Positions 1-9,327 of a stretch of DNA of 17,151 nt are shown here, one piece after another. How positions within the stretch are numbered: position 1 is the stretch's first letter; each line of letters starts with the position of its first letter. The notes beneath the pieces are model-generated. The model did not search any database, was not told the origin of the DNA, and saw only the letters and a list, made by a program, of their open reading frames with translations. Position numbers and translations under genes: made by a program. This DNA is from Cudoniella acicularis (lineage: Eukaryota > Ascomycota > Leotiomycetes > Helotiales > Helotiaceae). Where the stretch lies: contig JAAMPI010001243.1 of assembly GCA_013054445.1 (NCBI GenBank), positions 1 to 17,151 of the forward strand, read 5' to 3'.

Positions 1-489
1 AATACTAAATCTTATTTAGAAATAATATAAATTATAATAGTTTATTAGATGTTAAATAAAATATATATATAATGTTTTAATAGAGCTATTTTAAATCTAT
101 TCCTTATTCTACCCTCTGCTTCTCTTTCTTTTCCTTTTCTCTTTAACTTTAGATCCTTTGTTTATAGGCAGAATCTAGGAGATCATAGACATCACGTCAC
201 ACCTAACTTATTTATACTTATATCTTCCACGTGCTGTTATAGACGCTTGATCTTTTTAGACTAAGCGGTGACTCTTTAAAAGGTCGCTGTTATTATTTTT
301 AGCACGAAAGTCGCTACGATTTTTATAAAAATACCCCTTGGGGGGTCTAGTACTGAAAATCGACACTTTATATAAATGACTAGATTGCCCAGTGATAAAA
401 GCCTAGTAGGCTTATTGGAGTCGGCAACAGCTAACGCCTTTCGAGCCCAGTAATGAAAGTTTCATGAAAGTCGCCCTGTTGCCCAGGGC
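1..489. other. Gene-free AT-rich to mixed flank
   Basis: I see no coding sequence here. The first 110 bases are almost pure A/T with short ATAT runs, as in RIP-degraded repeats. The rest is mixed and holds a CACGTG hexamer near 229 and a C4-TT-G6 tract at 334-345 followed by TCTAG. The GGGGGGTCTAG part recurs at 9540-9550. The stretch lies downstream of the minus-strand gene ending at 490, so it would contain that gene's 3' UTR and polyadenylation signals, which I cannot place. Confidence 0.5.
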
Positions 490-1755
490 CTAAAGAGAAT
501 ATACGAGGCCTTTCGAAGGCTCTACTTTCCCCGAGCACAATGCTGTCCATCCTTTTTCTAGATCCTTCATCCCATTTCCCCAGGTTAATTCCAACCCTTT
601 AATACAACCAGAGTCTTTGAAAGTGGCCCAATCCTTTTCGAAGCCTTCGAAATAGATATTCGATCCTATCTTCGCAATAACCCGCTCCCTTACGACGCTT
701 GCATTAACCTGTATCGTTTCATACGATGGCCTTTCGCCTCGGGCGAGTATCGCCAGAATATCAGAAGAAGGGGTCTCAGAAATGCCGCTCCCGACTTTGA
801 CCAAGACGAACTTCTCGTAGATGTTTGAAATGGCCGAAGCCCACTTCTCAGCAAGACCTGGCCTTCCTCCAAAATCGAACAACACCACTTTGCTCTGGGT
901 ACTGTGGCCGCCCCCAATACACTTCAATACTTCCATTGGATCGCTGCTGGTAGAGACTACAGTACTGTATTCACCAGAGTCTTTGACAAATTGGATCGAC
1001 AAATCGCTGGACACAGCAACTACATGCGCTAGTCTCGTGCTTTCAGCCCTCGTCACTCGCAGTTCATGTGCGAAGCACATCGCGGTTTTGCTCCCCGGCG
1101 CGAGACAGAAAATCAAAGCGTTACTGAGATCAGCAGCCTCGGATGACCATGTCCTGCTCGTCGACGACTCCATGTGTGGGCTAATCTGGTCTTGAGAGAA
1201 CACGAAGCGATTCAGCAAATAACCAGTGCTGAACATTGCACGCACAAGGCTGTCGTACGCAATGCTGTCTTCTCGTGCCTCAATGGCCGTCTTGAGGGAG
1301 GCCGGATAGACTTTGTAGCGGTTGTAGCCCGCACTTAGCCCACGCCGGTGCTGGTTGATGGCTGCAACATGGCCACCTGAAGCTTTCTCCACTTCTAGAG
1401 TCTCTGGTAGTGTCCCAGTGGGAAGATAGCCCCAAATATAGGAGCCAACGGCAACGGTATCGTGCGTAGATGCGACGACCTCGGCGAATCCCCAGGCACA
1501 GATACGACCGTAGCGGCTTGCGTCATTGAAGGGTGAGGGCGTAGAGGGTGGTAATGGATACACGTCCCACCAGTTGAACAGAAAGCCAAGTTTAGCGTAC
1601 GAGATATTATTCGCAGTAAGACTTAGCACCTTACTCTGGATGCGAATGCAGGATGCATCTAGGGTAACTGAGGGTTGAGTTACAACCAGAGGGATGTGGT
1701 GTTGAGTAAAGTAGTGTTCCTTTTCTAGTATTTGGATGACGAACTCTTGGGCCAT
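490..1755 (-). CDS. DUF2855-family protein (421 aa), possible PKS-cluster accessory enzyme
   Basis: This is an intact, intronless frame of 421 codons with a good start context (CAAGATGGCC). Family marks seen: NNISYAKLG at about 49-57, NWWDVYPLP at 61-69, YGRICAWGFAEVV at 82-94, a GYLP turn at 109-112, a GSKT motif at 221-224 where the family has an SSKT-like strand-loop, and DFGGRPG at 294-300. The DUF2855 family is uncharacterised; its layout recalls medium-chain dehydrogenase/reductase enzymes (an N-terminal substrate domain, then an alpha/beta domain), but no classical GxGxxG nucleotide-binding loop is visible. There is no signal peptide or membrane segment, so it is probably cytosolic. 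Length is normal and there are no internal stops. A role as a tailoring or trans-acting enzyme for the PKS about 9 kb away is inference from proximity only. Family call secure; function unknown. Confidence 0.85.
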   Translation of the reverse strand: MAQEFVIQILEKEHYFTQHHIPLVVTQPSVTLDASCIRIQSKVLSLTANNISYAKLGFLFNWWDVYPLPPSTPSPFNDASRYGRICAWGFAEVVASTHDTVAVGSYIWGYLPTGTLPETLEVEKASGGHVAAINQHRRGLSAGYNRYKVYPASLKTAIEAREDSIAYDSLVRAMFSTGYLLNRFVFSQDQISPHMESSTSRTWSSEAADLSNALIFCLAPGSKTAMCFAHELRVTRAESTRLAHVVAVSSDLSIQFVKDSGEYSTVVSTSSDPMEVLKCIGGGHSTQSKVVLFDFGGRPGLAEKWASAISNIYEKFVLVKVGSGISETPSSDILAILARGERPSYETIQVNASVVRERVIAKIGSNIYFEGFEKDWATFKDSGCIKGLELTWGNGMKDLEKGWTALCSGKVEPSKGLVYSL

Positions 1756-2446
1756 CTTGTTCTGGTTCTTTGTGGATAAGTCCAGGAGAGGTGAGTATGA
1801 AACTTGAAGGTTCCGAAATATGCGTATTGTATGTAACGAAGAGCGAAACGTTCCTTGACTCCTTCGAGTGCAGTTTTAAGAAATCGTCCCCAAAGCTGTA
1901 TTTAAAAAACTTCTTCAAAAAGGCCGTAGGTTGTTAAAATGTTCTTTCTTTTCATCAGGTCCAATACAATTCCGCGCTCTTGCCACGCTTGAACGCCAGC
2001 CCTTAGAAATTTGGAACATGTGGCGGTGAAGAGGAATTATGCATTTTCCAATATACTCAAATCTGCAAGCTGCAAGGCAAGGATGCCCGAGTGCAATTTG
2101 CAACCTTACCTGCAGCGCTTACGTCGGTTACTGCTTATTCTTTCTTCAATCCTCAACTCCCCGGCAGATGCTGGTCGTACCTCTACTAAGCTCGTACCGG
2201 ATGAGGACTAGCGCAGAGTAGATACCCCACACAATTCAACGAGGTCACCGTCTACACTGCCCACGAACTCTCCTAGGTAACCTAGCACTTTTTCACGAAC
2301 TCGGACTCGGGCCCGGTTTTATTTTCTCGACCCAGGGAAGCCCCTCCATAACCCTGGTTTCAAGACACAGTTCCATGCCCAGCATATCTATTTTAGAACG
2401 CAGGCAGAGGTCAGAAGTGTTGATCTTTGTATTGTTCTATTAATGG
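1756..2446. other. Upstream region of the DUF2855 gene, no gene seen
   Basis: Normal-composition DNA 5' of the minus-strand gene that starts at 1755. Short open frames here (for example 2011-2211) have no coding character that I recognise. It should contain that gene's promoter and 5' UTR. The only distinctive element I see is the dyad at 2273-2285, listed separately. Confidence 0.4.
2273..2285. promoter_or_regulatory. Perfect inverted repeat CTAGGT-A-ACCTAG, possible regulator site
   Basis: A 6-bp inverted repeat with a one-base spacer lies about 520 bp upstream of the DUF2855 start codon. Fungal binuclear-zinc regulators bind inverted triplets, so the geometry would suit a dimeric protein, but this is not a known consensus and a single copy can arise by chance. 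Confidence 0.15.
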
Positions 2447-2885
2447 CCTACCAGGGGTTCGCGTAATACGTTTAACACCAAAATTAAATTATTTTATGAT
2501 TTAATAATAGATTTATAAAACTCTACTAAATTTAAGTTTAAATAAATTCTAATAAGAAAGGAAAAATAGAATTAAAAACTTTTTAATTTCTAAATACAAA
2601 AATTTCTAAATTTTTTATTAAATTTATAAATATTATTATATAAATAATAAATTTATATTTATAATTTTTCTTTTTAAAATTTTTCCTTTTTATTATTTTA
2701 AATCTAAAATTAAAACTATTCCTAATTTTTAGCCCTAAATATATAAATTATAAATATTTATAAATAATTTATAAACCTAGGGATTGTTTATAAATAAATT
2801 TATAAATTATAAGATCTACTATAAATATGAATTATGAATCTAGAAAGTTGATTTATTTAATTCATTGCTGAGACCTACAGGGGTG
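2447..2885. repeat. AT-rich degraded repeat block bounded by imperfect direct repeat
   Basis: Almost pure A/T from about 2480 to 2865, with many overlapping ATTTATAAAT-like palindromes and no reading frame. Its edges carry a similar word in the same orientation: CCTACCAGGGGT at 2447-2458 and CCTACAGGGGT at 2874-2884. The right edge continues into a 6-bp hairpin (GGGGTG 2880-2885, CACCCC 2894-2899). The edge word AATTCATTGCTGAGACCTACA recurs nearly intact at the end of the AT block near 10055-10076, suggesting a shared repeat family. Probably a RIP-eroded transposon or LTR; class unknown. Confidence 0.5.
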
Positions 2886-2991
2886 GTTTGGAGCACCCCT
2901 TTTCTGTACTCTCTAGACGTCAATAAAATGCCTATTTCAGGGCTCTACCTCTAAGTCTGAGAGAACAAGCCTTCCTTGCAAATCAATTTGA

Positions 2992-4741
2992 TTATCCAAC
3001 AGGTTTGTATCTTTTCACCGCGCTTATCAAAGAATCTGGGGAAAGACCACGGTAGCTTTGCCCATTGTGCAACCTGTCTCCCAGCGGCCCGAAAGAATCA
3101 AGCAAATCTATCATATTTGTACGTTGAGACTTCACATGATCCACTAGGAACTGGAGCATATTCAACGTAACAGAAGTATTGTGCACAATCGCAGCTGTTT
3201 TCTTTGAGCATAGCATCACCACTCCCATGCCCAGCCCCTCAGCCAGCAACGCCCAACGCTTACCGTAGCGCTTGCGCTCATGAAACTGTGATCTCAATGT
3301 ACTTCGCTGATCCTCACTCAACGTTTTCCACTCATCGGTATGAAGATGTTGCAGGATGTGGTCGATAATAAGGGCCACATCACGTCTACCTACTTTTTTG
3401 ACGCCCCCGCTTGCTCGCGATTGCCATTTATCGCACGCTCGGAGGTATTCTGAGTGAAGGTTGATGAGTGCCATCCTGCTGTGGATCAAGTCGTCATTGA
3501 TACGCTTTTGGATGTCACAAACAGTGCGATACGCCTTTTGTAGTTCGACAAATTCGGACGCTGCATCACTGGTGTCCACAACTATGCCGCCGAGCTGGTT
3601 GCCATAGGCTTGTGTCGATTCCGTTGAGCACCAGAATCCAGATTGGATCCATCTAGGAAGTTCGGACTCAACATATTCCAAGATATCGTCGCGGAGTATA
3701 GATTGGGCTGCTGCTTCCACAAACGCTTCAACCTTGCGCCTTGGTGCAGCCTGGGCTGATGTATATTGCATTGTTGAGCGGGCTGTCGACGTGGTAGCAG
3801 AATGATGTCCGCTCATATATAACGAAGAAACGTCCTCGGGCGAAAATAGTGGTGGTACAAGAGAGTTACCAGTAGAAGAGCCCGAGACTTCGTTTTGGCC
3901 CAGAATATTGCTCTGCACCTCAGCGGCGGGCCGCCGAAATTGGATTGGTGTTCCTAGTGTACCCAAAGTTGATTGCATATCCGTGAATGGAATGTGAGAA
4001 GATGGTGTGGTTGGAATTGTTGCCAAAGCCAATGCCTCGTCGACAGAGGTTCCAAGGGCTGTGGATGAGTGACCAGTGCGCGAAGGACTAGCATTATCTG
4101 GCCAGATATCCTCAAATTGGCACGGGAGTGCGCCCAATAAGTGTGTGCTGGAAACAGGCATCGCATTGAATGAATGCAAGTCTGGGATAATGGTGTCCGT
4201 GGACAGGTCCATGAAGTCAGTCAAAGTGTCTTCCATGCCCATAATCATGCCACTGGATGCGGTGCCTTCAACGCTGAAATCGTACGGTAAAGGTGTTAAT
4301 CCTTGGGGTACTATTTTCCAGATTCAAATTGTTAGCGTCTGATCCAAAAGAAAGCTGGAATGTGGATTTCTTCTTCGGGAGGACATGAGAATTTGAGGGC
4401 TCGTGGAGGAGGATACGAGAGAGTGGTCACGAACACGACGGAGTGGCGGCCACCATACCAATATTAGCGGTGGAATACGCCACATCCGGCCTTCTCACAA
4501 GGTCTGAAGTTGAACTTCAGTAGTTCACGGTTAGTATCTGGGCAGTAATATCGAATAGTCGGTAATCGCCTCACCATGGGGAAGCGACCTCGACTTCAAG
4601 GACCACCTTCTCAGCGAACTTGCCGGTCTCGCTTATTCTGACCTTCTCGATTCTGAGGTTTTTTGTCACAACGATCTTGTTGTCTTTGATAAATCTTCGC
4701 AACGCTTTGATGAGATACTCGAGTGCATGGGCGTTTGCCAT
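2992..4741 (-). CDS. Uncharacterised fungal protein, three-exon model (513 aa), possible regulator
   Basis: The long frame at 2992-4310 stays open upstream of its first ATG (4248) with coding-like sequence up to a splice acceptor, so I extend it. Model: exon 1 4741-4575, exon 2 4514-4459, exon 3 4310-2992, with both junctions in phase. Intron 1 (4574-4515) has donor GTGAGG, a perfect TACTAAC branch site at 4536-4530 and the first downstream AG as acceptor. Intron 2 (4458-4311) has GTATGG, a GCTAAC branch site and AATAG. The start ATG (TCAATGG) follows an in-frame TAG. The protein has a lysine-rich N-terminus, a Ser/Thr/Pro-rich acidic middle (about 90-240) and a helical C-terminal third containing FHERKRYGKRWALLAEGLG. 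I see no Zn2Cys6, bZIP or other DNA-binding motif, so a regulator role is only a guess. Exon 3 is secure; exons 1-2 are moderately supported. Confidence 0.6.
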
Positions 4742-5590
4742 TGACTAGGAGTGTTTACTTCGTAATTCATTACTAACTAGTCTTCGCCAGCGTGAATCAC
4801 TTCGAAAATCAAGGGGGTATATATATACTAGTCTCTTATTACGTAGTCGAAGGTACTGTGCGACTCGCTCGTACATGTACAGTGCCGTAAGACGACCGAG
4901 CGACCTGCCCAGATTGTTATCTACAGTACGAGCATATTGCTGCGCAATGTTAGCGTTTCGCAGGACTTTTAGGATCCCATCCATCCACGTTTTGGACCCC
5001 TGGAGTAGAGAGCAAGGCTTGAAGAACGCGGCAAAAAGTCCTTGGACTGTAGTGGGTCCAACAGCCAATAAAATCAGTAGGAGCCTGTAGCAGGAGTCTA
5101 TAGGATCTAATGGAAGCCTGTGGGTCTATGTAAGCCCCCTATAAAGCCCTGTAGTTTTAATAAGTAGGTCATGAGGGAAGATGTGTAGTGTGGTAACCGT
5201 GAATACAAGGATTTGGTGACACCATAATCCAATCCATGGATTCCATATGGAGTGCGTAATAATCTCGATTATACACCGATACTGTGGCGCTTCTAGCTCC
5301 GAGTGCTGAGTCAGCAGCACTAGGCCGCCTTTATGAAGGGCTCCGGTTCCGCACATTTCACCTAGCTAGCTTCACCTTCATATCAAATAGGATCACCTCT
5401 CCATTCAGAACCTTGCGCGCAACAGATACCATAGGTTATGGATTCCATTATGGTGCCTGTAAAATCGGACCTACTAGGCTTCAGCAAGACCGACGCCGGC
5501 GTGCCTAGTCCAATTAATTATGATATCACTAGTCCTGAATAGCTTTAAATCTATTATACCAGCTCGTAGTACCTGTTTATATTCTAGGAA
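4742..5590. other. Unassigned intergenic DNA with one 126-codon open frame
   Basis: No recognised gene. On the minus strand the frame at 4745-5125 is open and ends in a TAG one codon before the ATG of the 2992-4741 gene, in the same frame. It includes YARTVDNNLGRSLGRL, which looks coding but matches no family I know; it has no ATG start where the frame becomes coding-like. It may be a gene relic or an upstream exon. A pair of ATGGATTCCAT words lies at 5236-5246 and 5438-5448. Unlike the neighbouring LINE, this stretch keeps CpA and TpG, so it is not RIP-saturated. Confidence 0.3.
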
Positions 5591-5606
5591 GAGCGACGTC
5601 CGAATA
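5591..5606. repeat. Target-site duplication, left copy
   Basis: GAGCGACGTCCGAATA occurs here and again, perfectly, at 9312-9327. The two copies sit at the two edges of the retroelement, and the match stops on both sides. This is the size expected for a LINE target-site duplication. Confidence 0.75.
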
Positions 5607-8600
5607 GGGTTGATTTATTGTCATCTGGCGGTCGCTAGACCATGTGACTGGCCCTCCCTTGATAGTCGGGTCTTCTACGTTACGCGTAGGTTGTTATTCT
5701 ATGGGTTTTTCTAGGCTACTCTTATCGGGCCCTAGGGCCCCTTATTTGTTCCTCTACTCAGCCCCTTACTCTGTTGTCCCCTATACACTCTACGGCTCGG
5801 GGTTATAGCCCTCCGCCTTTGTCCTTCCTTTAGGTAGCGCGCGTACGCTTGCCCTCTAGTTCTGTTTCTCCCCTACGTTACTTGTGTTGTTAGCTCCGCG
5901 TTTCCCTTAGGTTACGCCTCATCACCCCTACCGTTCCTCGTTAGCTCTCCCTCGGTCCTCGGTGTCTCGCGGCCTCTTCCTATAAGCCCCTTGTATACTA
6001 CTGACCTTCCTCCGCTTACTGTCTCAAATCGTTTCTCTGTTATATACCGGCGGCTATATATGGTCTTAGTTAGCTAATCGGCTAATACCTTAACACCCTT
6101 AGTCAGGAACTTTCTAGTCTGTTCCTTAATCGTCTTTATCTTACGGCCGCCTACTCTATTAAGTGGCGTTAGGCTGTCCTTATTGTCCTACTAGGGCTCT
6201 GTTCCTCCCTCGTTTACGAGCTCGTATTTAATAAAGTGATTCTTAGTTCGTATTAGTGTTCTTATATAGGTATACCGTATTATAGTGTTATGTTTAAAGC
6301 GGTTATAGTACTCCTAGAAGTTCTCGTGTCTACTCTTTAAAACAATAATATACCTAGTAACCTCTCTCGTAAGGCCGGTCTAAGCCTTCTTCGTTTTCGC
6401 TTTAGCCGCGCGTTTGTCCGTAGCTCCTACCCTGAGGTCCCTATAAGACTATAGTTTAGTAGCCTCGAACTCCGCCGTTCGTCTGTCGCGTTTCCTCTGT
6501 TTAACGTGCTTCCTTATCTACCCTACCGTCGCCGGCTATGTCGGGGTTATACTATCGTTATCTTAAGTTACTCTTACTCGGCCCTAGCCTACGAGCTAGG
6601 TCCTTTTATTTGTTCTTATAGTTACTCTTACTCTGTTCGTAAACGTTTTATTTGTCCTAGTGCCGAGTAGTGCCTCTAATATATCGCTATACTCGTCCGT
6701 CTCGAGGAGGTGTTTAGCTATAATCCGTCCGCCTTTAATAGCGTCCTATATTCTGAGTATAGCTACGATAGACGTCGATAGTGTCTCTCCGTAGTATATG
6801 CTAATAGTCTCGGCGTCGCTCGCGGACACGTAGTAGAAGCCTCTACCCTCCCTAGTAATAGCTTCGTCTATTACTCGTATAATAGTATCCGCGCCTATAG
6901 TATAACGTCTAACGTTAATACTATTCTTCCTGATAAGCTCCCCCCGCCTATCTATTGTCTTATATCCTCCGACGTATCCCGATCGCTCGGTATACGCCTA
7001 GTCTACGTAGGTCTATCTCGAATTCTCTAGTATAGTTCTACGCTCGGTTAAGTGCTCGGCGTAGCCCTACGTGTGTTCTCCCTCTTCTCCTGTTTTCGAT
7101 TTCCTTAGCTAGCTCTTCTTAGGGTTTAGCTCCTAGCTCCTCTCTATATATTCGAGGGTGCCTCTTAATATTAATTATACTCCGGCTTGTCCGTATTATA
7201 TATCCTTTTAGATCCTTATCGTTAATAGGTAGTGCTTAGGTAGCTTTCCTAGTCAGATAGTGTCCCTATCCCTTGCCTCTTATAAGAGTATTTACGCCTC
7301 CGATACTCTAGTTTCGAAACTAAGTATAGGGTTCGGTATTATTAAGTAGAACGATAGTATTACGCGTTTAGCGATATTTAGCGTTCTATTAATATCGTTA
7401 ACTAGGTGTTTATATACCTAGCTACGTTTCCCTAGTTCGGGTATCCCTTTCTACTATAATTCTAATACGTATAATAGTAATAGGATAATAATAGTTTATA
7501 ATATAGTCCTTACGCCTTTAGGTAAGAGTCCTTTTATCGTGCCCCTTAGTCTATATATAAGCGCGACTAGTAATACTGTTTTTATATATCTTTTCTTTAT
7601 ATATTATATATAGATAAGTATTTAGTCTATATATACCCCGAAGTATTTAATTAATTTCTTATATTTTAGCTCTTGTCTTACGAGGCTTACGCTAATATAC
7701 TCGACTTTCCTTCGCTTAAAGATTATAAATTCCGACTTCCCTAGTTCGATATCTAGTGTCGAGTATTTCTTTAGGCCCTCCGCGATCTCTCTCCCTTTTA
7801 TTACTATAGCCTTCGCTACTTCCTCTAGGTCCCGGTGTCCCTCGAAGGTTAATATATCGTCTACGTAGACTATAATATTAGGTATCTTTCCGACGCGTGT
7901 TATAAGGATAGCGAAAAAGATCGGCGACGCCGGTGATCCTTAGGGTAGGCCGCTCTCTATCCGGAGCGCGTCCCCTTTGTCCTTTCCCCTTCTAGGGTAT
8001 AATATTCGTCCTATTATAAAGCTACCCGCCTAGGCGACTACTTTACTTAGTACCCCGTATTCCCTTAGGCTTCTCGCTACTACCCCTAGTCGTGCCGCGT
8101 TAAACGCCCCCCGCACGTCTATTAGCACTATCGCCGTAGCCTTATGTCCTACTACGTTCTTCTCGATATAGTACGCTAGTACACTTACTAGATCGACCGT
8201 AGATCTTCCTAGGATCCCCCCCGCGTAAAGGTCTCCGAACTAGCCCTTACCGATCCCTATGTTTCCTAGCCGTATTATTATAGCCTTTTCTAGTCCTTTC
8301 CCTAGTATCGAGAGTAGAGCGATAGGCCTCTACCCCTTTTCTATTGTCGGGTCTCTCCCGGCCTTAGGTATTAGTACGAGTTCGTATTCCCCGAAGGGGT
8401 ATACGCCTGTCCTTAGCGCCTCGTTAAATAGTCTTGTCACTGTCTGCCTTATTTATAGCTATATAGCTTTAAGGATAGGGACTATGATGTCGTCTAGGCC
8501 GCCCGCCGTCGTTATAACTTCCGTAGTGGCGTTAGTGACCTCGCCGTATATTAACAGTTCCTACGTTAGTAGTCTTAGGTTCCCGTTATTTAGTTCTTAT

Positions 8601-9311
8601 AGTAGTTGCTCTACGTCGGCTATCCCTAGTAGTACGAGCAGTCTCCTTATTATTTCCTAGAGTTAGGCTTCGATCTCTTTGTCTTCCTAGTCCTTAAGGG
8701 CCGGTAGTTAGTAGGTTGCTTTCGTATTCCTCTAGTTCGCGATATGATAGATGTCCTTGTCTATAGTTGCTTTATCGATTTGTTTTTACTAGAATTTCTA
8801 CTTTACGGCCTATAATAGTTTTCTTATCCTATTCTTTTCTACTTTGGCCTAGTATGTCCCTCCTATCGCCTTTACCTCGATAAACTCGTCGTAGGCCTTT
8901 TTGAGTTCGTTGTTCTACTATAGGGCAGCTCGAATGCCCGTCGAGGCCCTCGTGCTATGCTCCCTGGCTGTTTCCCCGATAAGCGCTTGTAGCTCGCTAA
9001 GGTCTATACTCTATGTCTGGTCGAGCCTATTCTATTTTCCCTAGAAGCCCTTTCTTATCCCCTCTAGCTCGACCTTCTTCGTGTCCACCGGCCTCTCTCT
9101 CTCCTGATAGTGGCCCGGTATGGTTATCTACAAGGGTAGGTGGTCCGATCCGCAGTCGGCGTCCTCCTCTACCCATGCGGTCGCCCCTTCGATTACTGAC
9201 ATCGCGAAGTCTAGGGTGGCCTCCCCTCGCGTCGGTATGTCTATATCGTTCAGGATTGGGTGTTTTTCTATAACCTATTCCACGACCTTGTCTACGGGTG
9301 TTTCGTCAGGC
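5607..9311 (-). mobile_element. 5'-truncated, RIP-mutated Tad1-like LINE retrotransposon
   Basis: A non-LTR element of about 3.7 kb on the minus strand. It encodes the tail of an apurinic-type endonuclease, then a reverse transcriptase of the LINE type, then a long C-terminal region. The 16-bp direct repeat at its edges defines the limits. The 5' end falls inside the endonuclease domain, the usual result of incomplete target-primed reverse transcription. Most of the element is nearly free of CpA and TpG while CpG is kept: the 60 bases at 6961-7020 have none of the first two, eight CpG and nine TpA. That is the mark of CpA-directed RIP, which acts on duplicated DNA, so other copies should exist in the genome. 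Assignment to the Tad1 clade rests on the RT motifs and fungal host and is less sure than the LINE call. Confidence 0.85.
5711..9310 (-). pseudogene. LINE ORF2 remnant: endonuclease C-terminus, reverse transcriptase, C-terminal region
   Basis: One reading frame of about 1,200 codons runs the whole length without a frameshift, broken only by stops. In order: an endonuclease end with LDFAMSVIEGATAWV and SDHLPL (SDH at 9140-9148); RT fingers with RPIALLS; RT motif A with LIDVRGAFNAA (Asp codon 8117-8119); the LPQGSP motif read as LP*GSP (stop 7940-7942); and the catalytic box YVDD at 7856-7867. Downstream the frame continues through FKHNTIIRYTYIRTL near 6296 to a TAG at 5711-5713. I do not recognise an RNase H domain in the tail. 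Visible defects: TAG at 8330-8332 where Trp is expected before RPIALLS, VE* and LPL* in the endonuclease, and Asn for Asp after motif A. Each fits C-to-T or G-to-A change at CpA/TpG or in a Trp codon. The protein cannot be made. Confidence 0.85.
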
Positions 9312-9327
9312 GAGCGACGTCCGAATA
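9312..9327. repeat. Target-site duplication, right copy
   Basis: Perfect match to the 16 bases at 5591-5606, adjoining the 5'-truncated end of the LINE. Beyond it the CpA/TpG content returns to normal, so it marks the edge of the RIP-saturated DNA. The minus-strand frame happens to read on through it without a stop, so the edge rests on the repeat and on composition, not on the frame. Confidence 0.75.

Noticed and set aside
2011..2221. Two overlapping small plus-strand frames upstream of the DUF2855 gene
   Set aside because: Overlapping frames of about 60 codons with no start context or composition supporting translation.
4465..4499. Minus-strand CEKAGCGVFHR, which looks like half of a C2H2 zinc finger
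   Set aside because: A stop follows at once, no paired histidines lie at the right spacing, and the phase-consistent exon 2 uses a different frame here.
8259..8660. 133-codon plus-strand frame, Ser/Ile-rich and membrane-like
   Set aside because: It is the antisense of the LINE reverse transcriptase frame. CpA depletion removes many stop triplets and produces spurious hydrophobic frames.
5607..9311. LTR retrotransposon, suggested at first by YVDD
   Set aside because: No long terminal repeats flank it, the endonuclease is of apurinic type with SDH, and the RT motifs (RPIALLS, LPQGSP, GAFD-like) are those of LINEs.
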